Assembly (NCBI GenBank): GCA_963703145.1
Contig: OY969793.1
Coordinates: forward strand, 3,224,001 to 3,288,000
Length of the DNA stretch: 64,000 bases
Direction of reading: 5' to 3'
From: Bog-756 sp963703145
Lineage (GTDB): Bacteria > Actinomycetota > Acidimicrobiia > Acidimicrobiales > RAAP-2
Every line of letters starts with the position of its first letter. Within the stretch, counting starts at the first letter, position 1. A program made the translations under genes and the position numbers. Positions 27,182 to 35,909 of the stretch are shown piece after piece. The notes under the pieces are model-generated. The model searched no databases and had not been told where the DNA came from. It saw only the letters and a list, made by a program, of their open reading frames with translations.

Positions 27182-28147
27182 ATGCCTGCAGTGACCGTCG
27201 ACGACGTACTGGCCCTGGAACGGGTCGACCCTGTAGACCGGGCGGTCGCCGTGCAGCGACCCGTGCGCTCGGTGACCACCGCACCTGCCGGTTTCGAGGG
27301 AGAGGGGTTTCCCGTGCGGCGGGCCTTCGCCGGCGTCGATCGCAGCCTGCTCGACCCGTTCATCCACATGGACCAGATGGGTGAGGTGGAGTACGCCCCC
27401 GGTGAGCCCAAGGGCACGCCCTGGCATCCCCACCGGGGATTCGAGACGGTGACCTACATGATCGACGGGACCTTCCGTCACCAGGACTCCATCGGTGGGG
27501 GCGGACTCATCACCAACGGGGACACCCAGTGGATGACCGCCGGCGGCGGGATCCTGCACATCGAGGCACCCCCCGAGGAACTGGTGGCCAGCGGCGGCCT
27601 GTTCCACGGCATCCAGCTCTGGGTCAATCTGCCGAGGGCCGACAAGATGATCGCCCCCCGCTACCAGGACATCGGAGCCGGCCAGGTGGCCCTCCTGACG
27701 TCACCGGACGGCGGTGCCCTGTTCCGGCTCATCGCCGGCGATCTGGGGGGACACGCCGGCCCGGGATCCACCCACTCGCCGATGGCGATGGTGCACGCCA
27801 CGATCTCCCCCGGGGCCCGGGTCGACTTGCCCTGGAACCCCGAGTTCAACGCCCTGGTCTACGTCCTGTCCGGCAACGGGAGCGTGGGGGCCGAGGGGCG
27901 TCCCGTGCGCACTGGGCAGCTGGCCGTGCTCGGGGACGGAACATCGCTGACCATCGGCGCCGATGCGGCCCAGGACTCGCACAGCCCGCAGCTGGACGTC
28001 CTGATCCTGGGAGGTCGGCCCATTGGGGAGCCCGTCTATGCCTACGGTCCGTTCGTCATGAACACGAGGGAAGAGGTGGCCCAGGCCTTCGAGGACTATC
28101 AGGCCGGACGCCTCGGGACCGTGCCCGCCGATCACATCGGCTCCTAG
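27182..28147 (+). CDS. pirin family protein (bicupin)
   Basis: 321 residues. The N-terminal cupin carries the pirin metal site PWHPHRGFETVTYMIDG, with His-x-His, then a later His/Glu pair in ILHIEAPPEE. The C-terminal cupin (VDLPWNPEFNALVYVLSGNG) lacks such ligands, as usual. Bacterial pirins act as iron-dependent quercetinases or as regulators by protein contact. ATG 27182 follows GGAGGTTGGCC. It converges on the DHA2 transporter, with a hairpin in the 36-bp gap. Confidence 0.92.
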   Translation: MPAVTVDDVLALERVDPVDRAVAVQRPVRSVTTAPAGFEGEGFPVRRAFAGVDRSLLDPFIHMDQMGEVEYAPGEPKGTPWHPHRGFETVTYMIDGTFRHQDSIGGGGLITNGDTQWMTAGGGILHIEAPPEELVASGGLFHGIQLWVNLPRADKMIAPRYQDIGAGQVALLTSPDGGALFRLIAGDLGGHAGPGSTHSPMAMVHATISPGARVDLPWNPEFNALVYVLSGNGSVGAEGRPVRTGQLAVLGDGTSLTIGADAAQDSHSPQLDVLILGGRPIGEPVYAYGPFVMNTREEVAQAFEDYQAGRLGTVPADHIGS

Positions 28148-28153
28148 TCACCG

Positions 28154-28183
28154 CCCCTGGGTCGGCCGGTACCGCCCCAGGGG
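28154..28183. terminator. bidirectional terminator hairpin between pirin and the DHA2 transporter
   Basis: CCCCTGGG (28154-28161) and CCCAGGGG (28176-28183) form a perfect 8-bp stem with a 14-base loop. It fills the 36-bp space between two convergent stop codons, so it can serve both genes. Confidence 0.7.
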
Positions 28184-29686
28184 TCAGACCGGGATCACCT
28201 CGCCGGACACGCCGTCCACGTCGGCCAGGTCATCCTTGGTCGCGTTGACCAAGAAGACCGCCGACAAGAAGGCAACCACCAGGCAGGCGGCGCCGACCAG
28301 GAAGCCGACGGTGTATCCATGCACCTGGGCTGCCTGCACGTTGGCCCGGCTCGGTATCCGGGTCACCAGATAGGTGGCGGTGGCCGAGGCGGCCACCGTG
28401 TTGAGCAGGGCCGTGCCGAGCGAGCCGCCCACCTGCTGGGTGGTGTTGACCAGGGCGCTCGCCACCCCGGCGTCGTTGGGTGGCACGCGGTAGAGGGCGG
28501 TGCTGCTCAGGGGGACGAAGGCCAGTCCCATGCCCAGGCTGATCAGGATCTCGGCCGGCAGGACGTGGGCCAGGTAGGTGGTGTCCGGGGTGATCCGGCT
28601 GAGCCAGAGCATGCCGAGGGCGGCGGCGGCGAAGCCGACGGCCATCAGTATCCGCGGCCCGAACCGGGGCAAGAGCTTGCTCGAGATACCCGCTGCCACG
28701 ATGATCCCGGCCGAGAAGGGCAGGAAGGCGAAGCCGGACTTCAGGGCCGAGTACCCGAGATCGCCCTGGAAGTAGTAGGTCAGGAACAAGAACATGCCGA
28801 GGAGCCCGGCACCGACCATGAACGAAGCCAGGAACGAGCCGCCGCGGTTGCGCTCGAGGATGACCCGCATGGGCAAGAGGGGGTTCTTGGACCTCATCTC
28901 GATGGTGGCGAACGCAGCCAGCAACAGCACGCCGATACCGAGGAAGGTGAGCGTGGCTGAGGCCGCCCACCCGTCAGAGGCCGCCTTGGTGAACCCGTAG
29001 ACCAGGGCCACCAGGCCGGCGGTCACGGTGATGGCGCCGGGGATGTCATAGCTGGTGTTGCCGTGCGACTTCGACTCCCGCACCACTGGCACCGCGGCCA
29101 GCGCGGTCACGATGGCAATGGGCACGTTGACCAGGAGGCACCACCGCCACGAGGCGTACTGGGTCAGCACGCCTCCCATGATGAGGCCGATGGCCGCGCC
29201 GCCGCCAGAGATGGCGCCGTAGACGCCGAAGGCGGTGGCGCGCTCCTTCACCTCGGTGAAGGTGACCGAGATGAGTGAGAGGGCTGCCGGGGCCAGTAGG
29301 GCGGCGAAGGCACCCTGCAGGGCCCGTGCCCCAAAGAGCATGGCGGAGTTGATGGCCACCCCGCCCAGCGCGGATGCGCCGGCGAAGCCCAGAAGTCCGA
29401 TGATGAAGACCCGCTTACGTCCCACGTAGTCGGCGATCCGTCCCCCCAACAGCAGCAGGCCCCCGAAGGAGAGGGTGTAGGCGGTCACCACCCACTGGCG
29501 GTTGGCCGTGGAGATGTGCAGGGCGTGCTGGGCCGAGGGAAGGGCGATGGTCACGATGGAGGCGTCGAGCACCACCATCAACTGGGCTACCGCGATGATG
29601 CCCAGCGCCAGCCACCGCTTGGGATCGGGTCCGGTCGGTTCGTCGCCCGGCGCGCCGGGGTGCAGCAATTCAGAGACAACGGTCAT
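28184..29686 (-). CDS. MFS efflux transporter, DHA2 (EmrB/QacA) family
   Basis: 500 residues, 14 predicted membrane helices. Exports drugs or other toxic compounds by proton antiport. Motifs: VLDASIVTIALPSAQ in helix 1 (DHA2 motif D1), GGRIADYVGRKRVFI (motif A), RALQGAFAALLAPAALSL (motif B) and GVYGAISGGGAAIGLIMGG (motif C). ATG 29686 has CGAGGAGCCCC upstream. It lies 39 bp downstream of a TetR gene on the same strand, and the promoter lies before that regulator, so the pair is an autoregulated efflux operon. Confidence 0.93.
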   Translation of the reverse strand: MTVVSELLHPGAPGDEPTGPDPKRWLALGIIAVAQLMVVLDASIVTIALPSAQHALHISTANRQWVVTAYTLSFGGLLLLGGRIADYVGRKRVFIIGLLGFAGASALGGVAINSAMLFGARALQGAFAALLAPAALSLISVTFTEVKERATAFGVYGAISGGGAAIGLIMGGVLTQYASWRWCLLVNVPIAIVTALAAVPVVRESKSHGNTSYDIPGAITVTAGLVALVYGFTKAASDGWAASATLTFLGIGVLLLAAFATIEMRSKNPLLPMRVILERNRGGSFLASFMVGAGLLGMFLFLTYYFQGDLGYSALKSGFAFLPFSAGIIVAAGISSKLLPRFGPRILMAVGFAAAALGMLWLSRITPDTTYLAHVLPAEILISLGMGLAFVPLSSTALYRVPPNDAGVASALVNTTQQVGGSLGTALLNTVAASATATYLVTRIPSRANVQAAQVHGYTVGFLVGAACLVVAFLSAVFLVNATKDDLADVDGVSGEVIPV

Positions 29687-29725
29687 CAGGGGCTCCTCGT
29701 GGTGGGGTGGGGCGGGGTTCGGGGG

Positions 29726-30346
29726 CTAGCGGTACAACAACGGCAGGACGATGTCGTCGACCACGTGCGTGGCGAACGGCTCGTCGATCGGCTGGTCTTG
29801 GAAGACCATCCGGAACATGAGGATGGCGGGAACCACCTCATCTACTACGCCCGCATCGCTGCCTTCTGGCAGTTCCCCCCTACGGACGGCTTGTTCGACG
29901 ATTTCGTCGAACTCCCCCTTCTTGCTGTCAAGAATCTGAGTGCGCACCAACTCGGCCAACTCGGCGTCCTGGCGCATGGCCGAGACCACCCCCGCGATGA
30001 TGGCGGCGTCGGAGTCGGCCACCGAGCCGGCGATCTGGAGGATTGCCGCCAGCAGATCGCTTCGCAGGGAGCCCGTCGAGGGGAAGGACATCTCCCGATC
30101 GCACTTGAGGTGCTTGACGGCCGCCGCCACGATCTGGGCCTTGCCCGACCAGTGCCGGTAGATGGTGGCCTTGCCGGCACGGGCCCGCTCGGCCAGCGCA
30201 TCCATGCTCAGGCGGTCGTAGCCCACCTCCATCAGCAGCTCGAGTGCTGCCTCCAAGATGGCGACCTCGCGGGCTTCGGCCCGCGCCCCGCTCGGCCGTT
30301 GGGCCCTGGCGGTCTCCTCGAGGATCTCGATGGTGGTCACGTGCAC
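29726..30346 (-). CDS. TetR-family repressor of the adjacent DHA2 pump
   Basis: 206 residues. The N-terminal HTH, ILEAALELLMEVGYDRLSMD followed by ALAERARAGKATIYRHWSGK, is classical TetR/AcrR. The C-terminal ligand domain carries AAILQIAGSVADSDAAIIAG and ends VVDDIVLPLLYR. It starts at GTG 30346, with GTG 30340 as an alternative; neither has a strong ribosome site. It is cotranscribed with the transporter, and the promoter upstream is embedded in GGAACG/CGTTCC repeats that are likely its own operators. Confidence 0.92.
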   Translation of the reverse strand: MHVTTIEILEETARAQRPSGARAEAREVAILEAALELLMEVGYDRLSMDALAERARAGKATIYRHWSGKAQIVAAAVKHLKCDREMSFPSTGSLRSDLLAAILQIAGSVADSDAAIIAGVVSAMRQDAELAELVRTQILDSKKGEFDEIVEQAVRRGELPEGSDAGVVDEVVPAILMFRMVFQDQPIDEPFATHVVDDIVLPLLYR

Positions 30347-30367
30347 TACTCGCTTCTGGTTCCGTCC

Positions 30368-30438
30368 GTTCCCTGGTTGGAACGAGACGGTTTCGTTTCC
30401 TTCACTATAGGGAACGAAAGATCAGAACGCAACCGTTC
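30368..30438 (-). promoter_or_regulatory. tetR-efflux promoter with operator repeats
   Basis: On the minus strand TTGCGT (30432-30427) and TATAGT (30409-30404) are separated by exactly 17 bases. Around them lie inverted repeats: GTTCC/GGAAC at 30368-30372 and 30379-30383; GGAACGA/TCGTTTCC within 30379-30400; and GAACG/CGTTC within 30425-30438. The last covers the -35 and the others sit downstream of the -10, as expected for TetR autorepression. The stretch is AT-richer than its surroundings. Confidence 0.7.
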
Positions 30439-30478
30439 CGTTCCGTTTAGCGCCTGACCTGCACCGATGGGTCAGAAG

Positions 30479-32158
30479 TTAGGTTCCCTCGCCGCCCGAG
30501 GGTGTGCACGACCGAGGGTCCCAGGGCTGCAGAGGGGTGACGGCCGCTGTCGGTGCCTGGAAGGCGCCCGACGACGATGCTGATGACGAAGGCGTCGAGG
30601 TCGAGGTCGAGGGGGCGGGGGCGGCCGTTGTCGACGATGCCCCTGCGGGCGTGGTGGTGGCCGAGGCAGCCGGTGCGGGGGTGTTAACGGCGAACTGCGT
30701 GCCGGTGACCACGGTGACCTGGGCCCCATCGGTGGTCGGCCCGAGAGCGGTGATCACCGATCCACTCATCGAACTGGCCACCGCCTGGGCGGCGGCCTGG
30801 AGCGCCGGGGTCTTGGTGGCGTAGTACACGACAGTCTCCGCCTCGGCGCCGACCGATGGGGTGTCGCCCACGCCGACCATGTGGAAGCCGAGCGCAGCGA
30901 GGGCCCCCGAGGTGTCCGTGGCCTGGTTGTAGGCGCCGGTCCCGTTGAGAACCGACACGGTGACGGCCGCCGGCGTAGGCAGCTTCTGCCCGGTCATGGT
31001 GTCGGTGGAGGCGCCCACGCCAAGGAACTGGTCGATCACCTGGTGGTCTTGGACGATCGAGGGGAATTCGATGTCGCCGTAGCCGGGGACGCCTTTGTAG
31101 GTGTAGGAGCCGAACTGGTCTACCTGCACCGGCAGGGTGAGCTGGGGCGCGGAGTTCACATTCACTGAGTGGAAGTTGAGGACCAGGTTGGCCATGTCCG
31201 AGGACGAGAACTGCCGGTCCACCTCCAACTGGGGGGCGACACCGCTGACCAACTGTTCGTCGGTGATCGGATTCCCCAGACCCTGTTTGGCCACCGCGGT
31301 GGCCAACACCCGGAGGAATTCGTGGTCCCGTCGGATGCGGGCCAGATCGCTCAGATTCTCCGCCGGCCAGTACTGGGGGTCGCTGCTGGTGACGCCGGGG
31401 GCCTTGTACTGGAGATGGCGGGCCCGCACGACCTGGAGGGCGTGGAGACCGTCGAGCGACACGCAGCCGGTGGTCAGCTGCTGGAGCCCCGAGTAGGCGT
31501 CGAAGACAGGTTCGGGGAAGTACATCTTCACCCCGCCCAGGGCGTTGACCACATTGGCGAACGTGTCGAAATTGAGCACCACGTAGTGCTGGACGGGGAT
31601 GCCGAGGTCCTCGTTGATGGCGGCCACCAGCTGGCTCGGCCCCTGGTACAACGCGGCGTCGATCTTGTTGGCACCGGTAGTCCTGGCGTTGGGGACGAAC
31701 AGGTCCCGGGGGATCGACAGGATGGACACCGAGTGCTTGCTCGGGTCGAGATGGAGGATCATCACCACGTCGCTGTTGACGCCATTCACACCCTGGCTGC
31801 AGAGCCCGTAGGCGGCGTTTTGGACCTTGAGGGCACAGCGATCGGTGGAGCCGACCATCAAGATGTTCTCGGTTCCCGCGTCGGCGCCACTGGTGGGCAC
31901 GTCGGTGAGACCCCTCACGTCGATCCGGTGGATCTCGTGGTTCAGGTACCAGGCGTATCCGGCGGCGGACCCGACCGCCACGACGATGACGACACCGACG
32001 CTCCCGAGGATCCAGAAGACCTTCCCGTGCCGGCGCTTCTCGCGGCGCCGCCGACCGGGGCGCGCCACGCCCTCGCCCAGGGCCAGGAGGGCCGACTCGT
32101 CGAAGGTCCCCGTGGGGATGGCGTCCGAGGCAGGCCCTTTGGATCCGCGGCGAGCCAT
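30479..32158 (-). CDS. LytR-CpsA-Psr (LCP) family glycopolymer ligase with LytR_C domain
   Basis: 559 residues from ATG 32158 (MARRGSKG). A basic cytoplasmic N-terminus and one membrane helix (VFWILGSVGVVIVVAVGSAA) precede the LCP domain. Its marks are NILMVGSTDR, GVNSDVVMILHLDP, SILSIPRDLFVP, NKIDAALYQGP and the Arg-rich VRARHLQYK, ending with LARIRRDHEFLRVLA. It is followed by a LytR_C domain (VTVSVLNGTGAYNQA) and a Ser/Thr/Ala-rich tail. LCP enzymes attach teichoic-acid-like or arabinogalactan-type polymers to peptidoglycan outside the membrane. It is 28 bp downstream of the monooxygenase gene. Confidence 0.92.
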   Translation of the reverse strand: MARRGSKGPASDAIPTGTFDESALLALGEGVARPGRRRREKRRHGKVFWILGSVGVVIVVAVGSAAGYAWYLNHEIHRIDVRGLTDVPTSGADAGTENILMVGSTDRCALKVQNAAYGLCSQGVNGVNSDVVMILHLDPSKHSVSILSIPRDLFVPNARTTGANKIDAALYQGPSQLVAAINEDLGIPVQHYVVLNFDTFANVVNALGGVKMYFPEPVFDAYSGLQQLTTGCVSLDGLHALQVVRARHLQYKAPGVTSSDPQYWPAENLSDLARIRRDHEFLRVLATAVAKQGLGNPITDEQLVSGVAPQLEVDRQFSSSDMANLVLNFHSVNVNSAPQLTLPVQVDQFGSYTYKGVPGYGDIEFPSIVQDHQVIDQFLGVGASTDTMTGQKLPTPAAVTVSVLNGTGAYNQATDTSGALAALGFHMVGVGDTPSVGAEAETVVYYATKTPALQAAAQAVASSMSGSVITALGPTTDGAQVTVVTGTQFAVNTPAPAASATTTPAGASSTTAAPAPSTSTSTPSSSASSSGAFQAPTAAVTPLQPWDPRSCTPSGGEGT

Positions 32159-32186
32159 GGCCAGAGACGGTAGCAAGGCTGTTCTG

Positions 32187-33851
32187 TCATCGGGTGGCAG
32201 CAGTGGGCCCGGTTGCGGTCCCGACCTCGGTGTGACCGCCCCGTCCGACAGGGTCGTGGCCCGGGTCGGTGACCGGCCGGGAGGGCGCCGGCGCGGCCTG
32301 GCCCAGGCCGAGCTCGTCCCGGTTCAAGCGGAGGGTGTCGAGCCAGTAGCGGACCGTCCATGTGGGCCAATTGTTGGTCACCCGGCCCGAGGCCGCCTTG
32401 TACCAGCTGTGGCATCCGGCCACCCACACGGTGGAGGCCAACAGCGCCTGGGTCCGCCGGTCGTCGCTCTGGTAGGCAGCCTCGGTGACTGCCACCCGGG
32501 GAGCGGTATGGCCGGCCCGTTCCTGGTCGGTGAGTGCCGTGGTCTGGACGGCCACGGCCTGGAGGATCAAATTGAGCTGGCGCTCCACCATGAACAGGAT
32601 CGAGTTGTGGCCCAGGTTGGTGTTGGGCCCGTAGAGGACGTAGCAGTTAGGGAAGCCGGGCACTGCCGTGCCGCGGTAGGCCCTGGCTCCGTCGGACCAC
32701 TCGGTGGCCAGGCTCACGCCGCCCTCCCCGAGGATGGGGATGTGGGAGAGGAAGTCGGTGGTGGCGAATCCGGTGCCGAAGATCAGCACGTCCACGGGGT
32801 AGTGCCCGCCATCAGCGGTAAACACGGCGTCGGCCCCCACGTGGTCGATGGGCGTATCGACCACAGCCACCGTTGACTGGTGCAGCGCGGGATACCAGTC
32901 GTTGGAGATGAGGATGCGCTTGCAGCCGATGGGATAGTCCGGCACCACCGACGCCGCCGGGAGGCGCTCGGACACGACGTCCTTGGCGATGCCCTTGCGG
33001 AAGAGGTCACCCAGTTTCCGACCGGGCCAACTGTCCTTGCGGAACACCATCCACCTCGACTCGAGCGACCAGTAGATCCACCAGCGGTAGGCGCGTTCGG
33101 CGACCGCCGACCGTTCGAAGAGGTGCCGGGTCCACGGACGGTAGGCGCGGTCCTTCTTCGGCCCGACGAAGTTGGGGCTGCGTTGGAAGATGGTGAGCGA
33201 CGAGGCCTGCTGGGCGACGGGTGGGACGAACTGGATGGCGCTGGCTCCGCTGCCGACGACGCCGACTCGTTGCCCGGACAGGTCCACGCCGTGGTCCCAG
33301 CGGGCCGAGTGCCAGTGGGGACCGCTGAAGTCGGCGAGGCCCGGGAGGTCGGGGATGTGGGGCCGGTTGAGCTGGCCACAGGCGAAGATCACGGTGTCGG
33401 CGCGGATCGACTCGGCGCCGGCTGCTGACGACAGGTCCAGTGTCCAGCGGCCGTCGACCTCGTCGTACGCGGCCCGCTCCACCGTGACCCCCGTGCGCAG
33501 GTGGGGTAGGAGGCCGAATCGGTCGACGCAGGCCTCGGCGTAGGTCAGGATCTCCGGCTGGTCGGCGAACCGCCGGGTCCAGTCCGACTTGGGGAAGAAG
33601 GAGAACGAGTAGAGGTGGGAGGGAACATCGCAGGCACTCCCGGGGTACGTATTGTCCCGCCAGGTGCCGCCGACGCCGTCGGACTGCTCGACAATGGTGA
33701 AGGACCGAACCCCGGACCGGACCAGCTGCATGCCGGCCGCGAGGCCGGAGAGCCCACCCCCCACGATGACCACGTCGGGCGTAGGCCGGCCCTGGTGACG
33801 CGCGACCCGGGCCGTCCGTTCCAGTTGCCGCCTGCCGATGTCGAGCGCCAT
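32187..33851 (-). CDS. flavin-containing Baeyer-Villiger-type monooxygenase
   Basis: 554 residues from ATG 33851, with GGGGGA seven bases upstream. The FAD-binding Rossmann motif is VVIVGGGLSGLAAG (from residue 27), the NADPH-binding motif is VGVVGSGASAIQF (about 196-208), and the BVMO fingerprint FxGxxxHxxxW is FSGPHWHSARW (Phe175, His181, Trp185). Also visible are GGTWRDNTYPGSACD and the GTGFATTDFL ATG-like motif. Oxidises ketones to esters, or related substrates, using NADPH and O2; the substrate is unknown. It lies just upstream of the LCP gene. Confidence 0.92.
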   Translation of the reverse strand: MALDIGRRQLERTARVARHQGRPTPDVVIVGGGLSGLAAGMQLVRSGVRSFTIVEQSDGVGGTWRDNTYPGSACDVPSHLYSFSFFPKSDWTRRFADQPEILTYAEACVDRFGLLPHLRTGVTVERAAYDEVDGRWTLDLSSAAGAESIRADTVIFACGQLNRPHIPDLPGLADFSGPHWHSARWDHGVDLSGQRVGVVGSGASAIQFVPPVAQQASSLTIFQRSPNFVGPKKDRAYRPWTRHLFERSAVAERAYRWWIYWSLESRWMVFRKDSWPGRKLGDLFRKGIAKDVVSERLPAASVVPDYPIGCKRILISNDWYPALHQSTVAVVDTPIDHVGADAVFTADGGHYPVDVLIFGTGFATTDFLSHIPILGEGGVSLATEWSDGARAYRGTAVPGFPNCYVLYGPNTNLGHNSILFMVERQLNLILQAVAVQTTALTDQERAGHTAPRVAVTEAAYQSDDRRTQALLASTVWVAGCHSWYKAASGRVTNNWPTWTVRYWLDTLRLNRDELGLGQAAPAPSRPVTDPGHDPVGRGGHTEVGTATGPTAATR

Positions 33852-33934
33852 AGATGATCCCCCGGTCGTCGTCCCGGCCCCGTCAACCATCGGTGCCGAC
33901 GGTCCCGATGGTAGGCCCGATCAGTCCGGCGGCA

Positions 33935-34168
33935 CGACGCCTGTGGGTTCGCCTGCTCCACCCCTGCGAGCTCCAATTCGGTCCCTTGGAGCCTGGGTCC
34001 GGTGAACCACTTGTGCGCCGAATCCTTCCACCAGATGCACACGGCGAGCATCACGGCGGCGGACAGCGGTCCGGCCCAGTTGTAGTCGGCGGCCGTGTTC
34101 CAGGGCCAGAAGGCCGGGGCGAAGAAGAGCGAGGTGATGACGATCCTCGGTGCACAAGCCGCCAGACG
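33935..34168 (-). pseudogene. C-terminal remnant of an amino-acid/polyamine permease
   Basis: About 78 codons after an in-frame TGA (34169-34171). ITSLFFAPAFWPWNTAADYN and PLSAAVMLAVCIWWKDSAHK are two hydrophobic stretches ending KWFTGPRLQGTELEL. This is the typical last-helix-plus-tail pattern of APC-family permeases. No start codon or remaining helices are present upstream, and the frame runs on without its own stop towards the monooxygenase gene, so it appears to be a relic. It occupies most of the 438-bp gap 33852-34289, where I see nothing else. Confidence 0.5.
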
Positions 34169-34289
34169 TCACTTGTTGGCATTCTGATCGCTGGATTGCC
34201 GTGTCAAGGCACTTGTCCTGCCCAGGCGTGGCCCAGGCGGGGCCAGAACGGGTCTTGCAGGCGACCGTCCGAGTCTGCAGACTCATGAC

Positions 34290-35099
34290 GTGACCGATGG
34301 GCCCACCGTTCCCGGACCGGGCGAACCGCCACCAGAACCCCTTGACGTGTCGGCGTCGCGGCTGGGCCGCGCGCGAGTCCGTGCTCGGGCGGCATTCTCC
34401 CGGTCGTGGCGGGCGCTGCTGCGTCCCGAGGGCCTGCCCCCCGAGGCCGCGGCCGAACTCGAGGCGGTGTTCGGCGATGTCGGGCGCGAGGCACTGGTGG
34501 GAGGGCCCGGCCGGATGGGTCGGGTGCGCGCCCAGGTGCGGGCGGCCCCGCCGCGGCTGCTCGACTGGCTCTCGGGACAGGTTCTCGACCATCCTGCGGT
34601 GCTCTACGACCAGCAGGGGGTCGAGCTGGTCGCCGCCAAGCAGAGTCGCTCGATCTCCACCGCCATGGGGGCACTGCAACTGGCCCTGGTCACCGCGGCA
34701 GCAGCGTCCACCCTCGAGGGAGGACCGGTGCTGGCCATCGCCATCGATGGAGCGGTGGGACAGGTGGCATCGGTGGTCCACGGGTGTTGCGACTGGTACA
34801 ACACCGGGTCCTATCTGGTGCGTCGTCTCCACGCCCTGGGGATCCAGGTGGATCGGAGCGAAGTGCGCCGGCTGACCAACGCCGCGTTGGCCTCGAAGGG
34901 GGCGTCCATCGATCGGCGCGCCCTGGCCCGCAGCACCGAACTGCGGATCATCCGGGGCTGGGTGGGGCGGGGACTGGTCGATGCCCTGCCCTTCGGGTCG
35001 TCCCTGGGCCGTGCGTCACTGAAGGCCGCCGTCCGGATCGACGGGACTGACCTCGTTGGCCTGGTGTCCCTGCTCCGGAGCGAGGGGGGCCGGGCTTGA
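34290..35099 (+). CDS. protein of unknown function with two hydrophobic segments
   Basis: 269 residues from GTG 34290; no clear ribosome site, so the start is tentative. After a Pro-rich N-terminus and an Arg-rich helical region (RLGRARVRARAAFSRSWRAL) comes GALQLALVTAAAASTLEGGP, then VLAIAIDGAVGQVASVVHGC with nearby CDWYNTGSYLVRRL, and ends IDGTDLVGLVSLLRSEGG. The two hydrophobic stretches could pair as a membrane hairpin. No family recognised. It is alone between the permease remnant and the convergent ABC operon. Confidence 0.6.
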   Translation: MTDGPTVPGPGEPPPEPLDVSASRLGRARVRARAAFSRSWRALLRPEGLPPEAAAELEAVFGDVGREALVGGPGRMGRVRAQVRAAPPRLLDWLSGQVLDHPAVLYDQQGVELVAAKQSRSISTAMGALQLALVTAAAASTLEGGPVLAIAIDGAVGQVASVVHGCCDWYNTGSYLVRRLHALGIQVDRSEVRRLTNAALASKGASIDRRALARSTELRIIRGWVGRGLVDALPFGSSLGRASLKAAVRIDGTDLVGLVSLLRSEGGRA

Positions 35100-35144
35100 G
35101 CGTCGCCCGCCGGCATGGTCGCCCGGTGTCTCAGGTGGCGGGGA

Positions 35145-35909
35145 TCAGAGGACCTTGGACAGGAACTCTCTGGTCCGATCATGCTCGGGTGCCGTGAGTA
35201 CCTGGTGAGGATCGCCGCTCTCGACCACCACGCCGGCATCCATGAACACCACCGTATCCCCGACCTCCCGGGCGAATCCCATCTCGTGGGTGACCACGAT
35301 CATCGTCATGCCGTCTTCGGCCAGACCTCGCATCACGTCGAGCACATCACCCACCAGCTCCGGGTCCAGGGCCGACGTCGGCTCGTCGAACAGCATCAGC
35401 TTGGGTGACATGGCCAGGGCACGTGCGATCGCCACCCGTTGCTGCTGCCCTCCAGACAGCTGGTTGGGATAGCTGGCGACCTTGTCGGCCAGACCCACCC
35501 GCTGCAACAGCTCGTGGGCGCGCTCTTTGGATGTGGCCGCCGACTCCTTCTTCACCCGGACCGGACCGGAGATGACGTTGTCCATCACGCTCATGTGGGG
35601 GAAGAGGTTGAACCGCTGGAAGACCATGCCGATCTCGGCCCGCTTGCCGCACACCTCGCGGTCCCGCAGTTCGAACAGCTTGTCCCCGCTACGCCGGTAG
35701 CCGACCAGGTCACCGTCGACCGACAGCTCACCTCCGTCGATCTTCTCGAGATGGTTGATGCAGCGCAAGAAGGTGGACTTGCCCGAGCCTGAGGGCCCGA
35801 TGAGGCAGAGCACCTCCCCGGCGTCGACGGTCAGGTCGATACCCTTCAGGACCTCGAGGCGACCGAAGGACTTGCGGACCTGGGCCGCCTTGACCATGGG
35901 TTCGGTCAC
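35145..35909 (-). CDS. polar amino-acid ABC transporter ATP-binding protein (GlnQ/HisP type)
   Basis: 254 residues from GTG 35909. Walker A is GPSGSGKST, the Q-loop is MVFQRFNLFPHMSV, the signature is LSGGQQQR, Walker B is LMLFDEPTSALD, and the H-loop is VVTHEMGFAREV, all typical of the glutamine/glutamate family. Its GTG overlaps the TGA of the permease gene by four bases (35906-35909), showing coupled translation. Third gene of the operon: binding protein, permease, ATPase. Confidence 0.95.
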   Translation of the reverse strand: MTEPMVKAAQVRKSFGRLEVLKGIDLTVDAGEVLCLIGPSGSGKSTFLRCINHLEKIDGGELSVDGDLVGYRRSGDKLFELRDREVCGKRAEIGMVFQRFNLFPHMSVMDNVISGPVRVKKESAATSKERAHELLQRVGLADKVASYPNQLSGGQQQRVAIARALAMSPKLMLFDEPTSALDPELVGDVLDVMRGLAEDGMTMIVVTHEMGFAREVGDTVVFMDAGVVVESGDPHQVLTAPEHDRTREFLSKVL

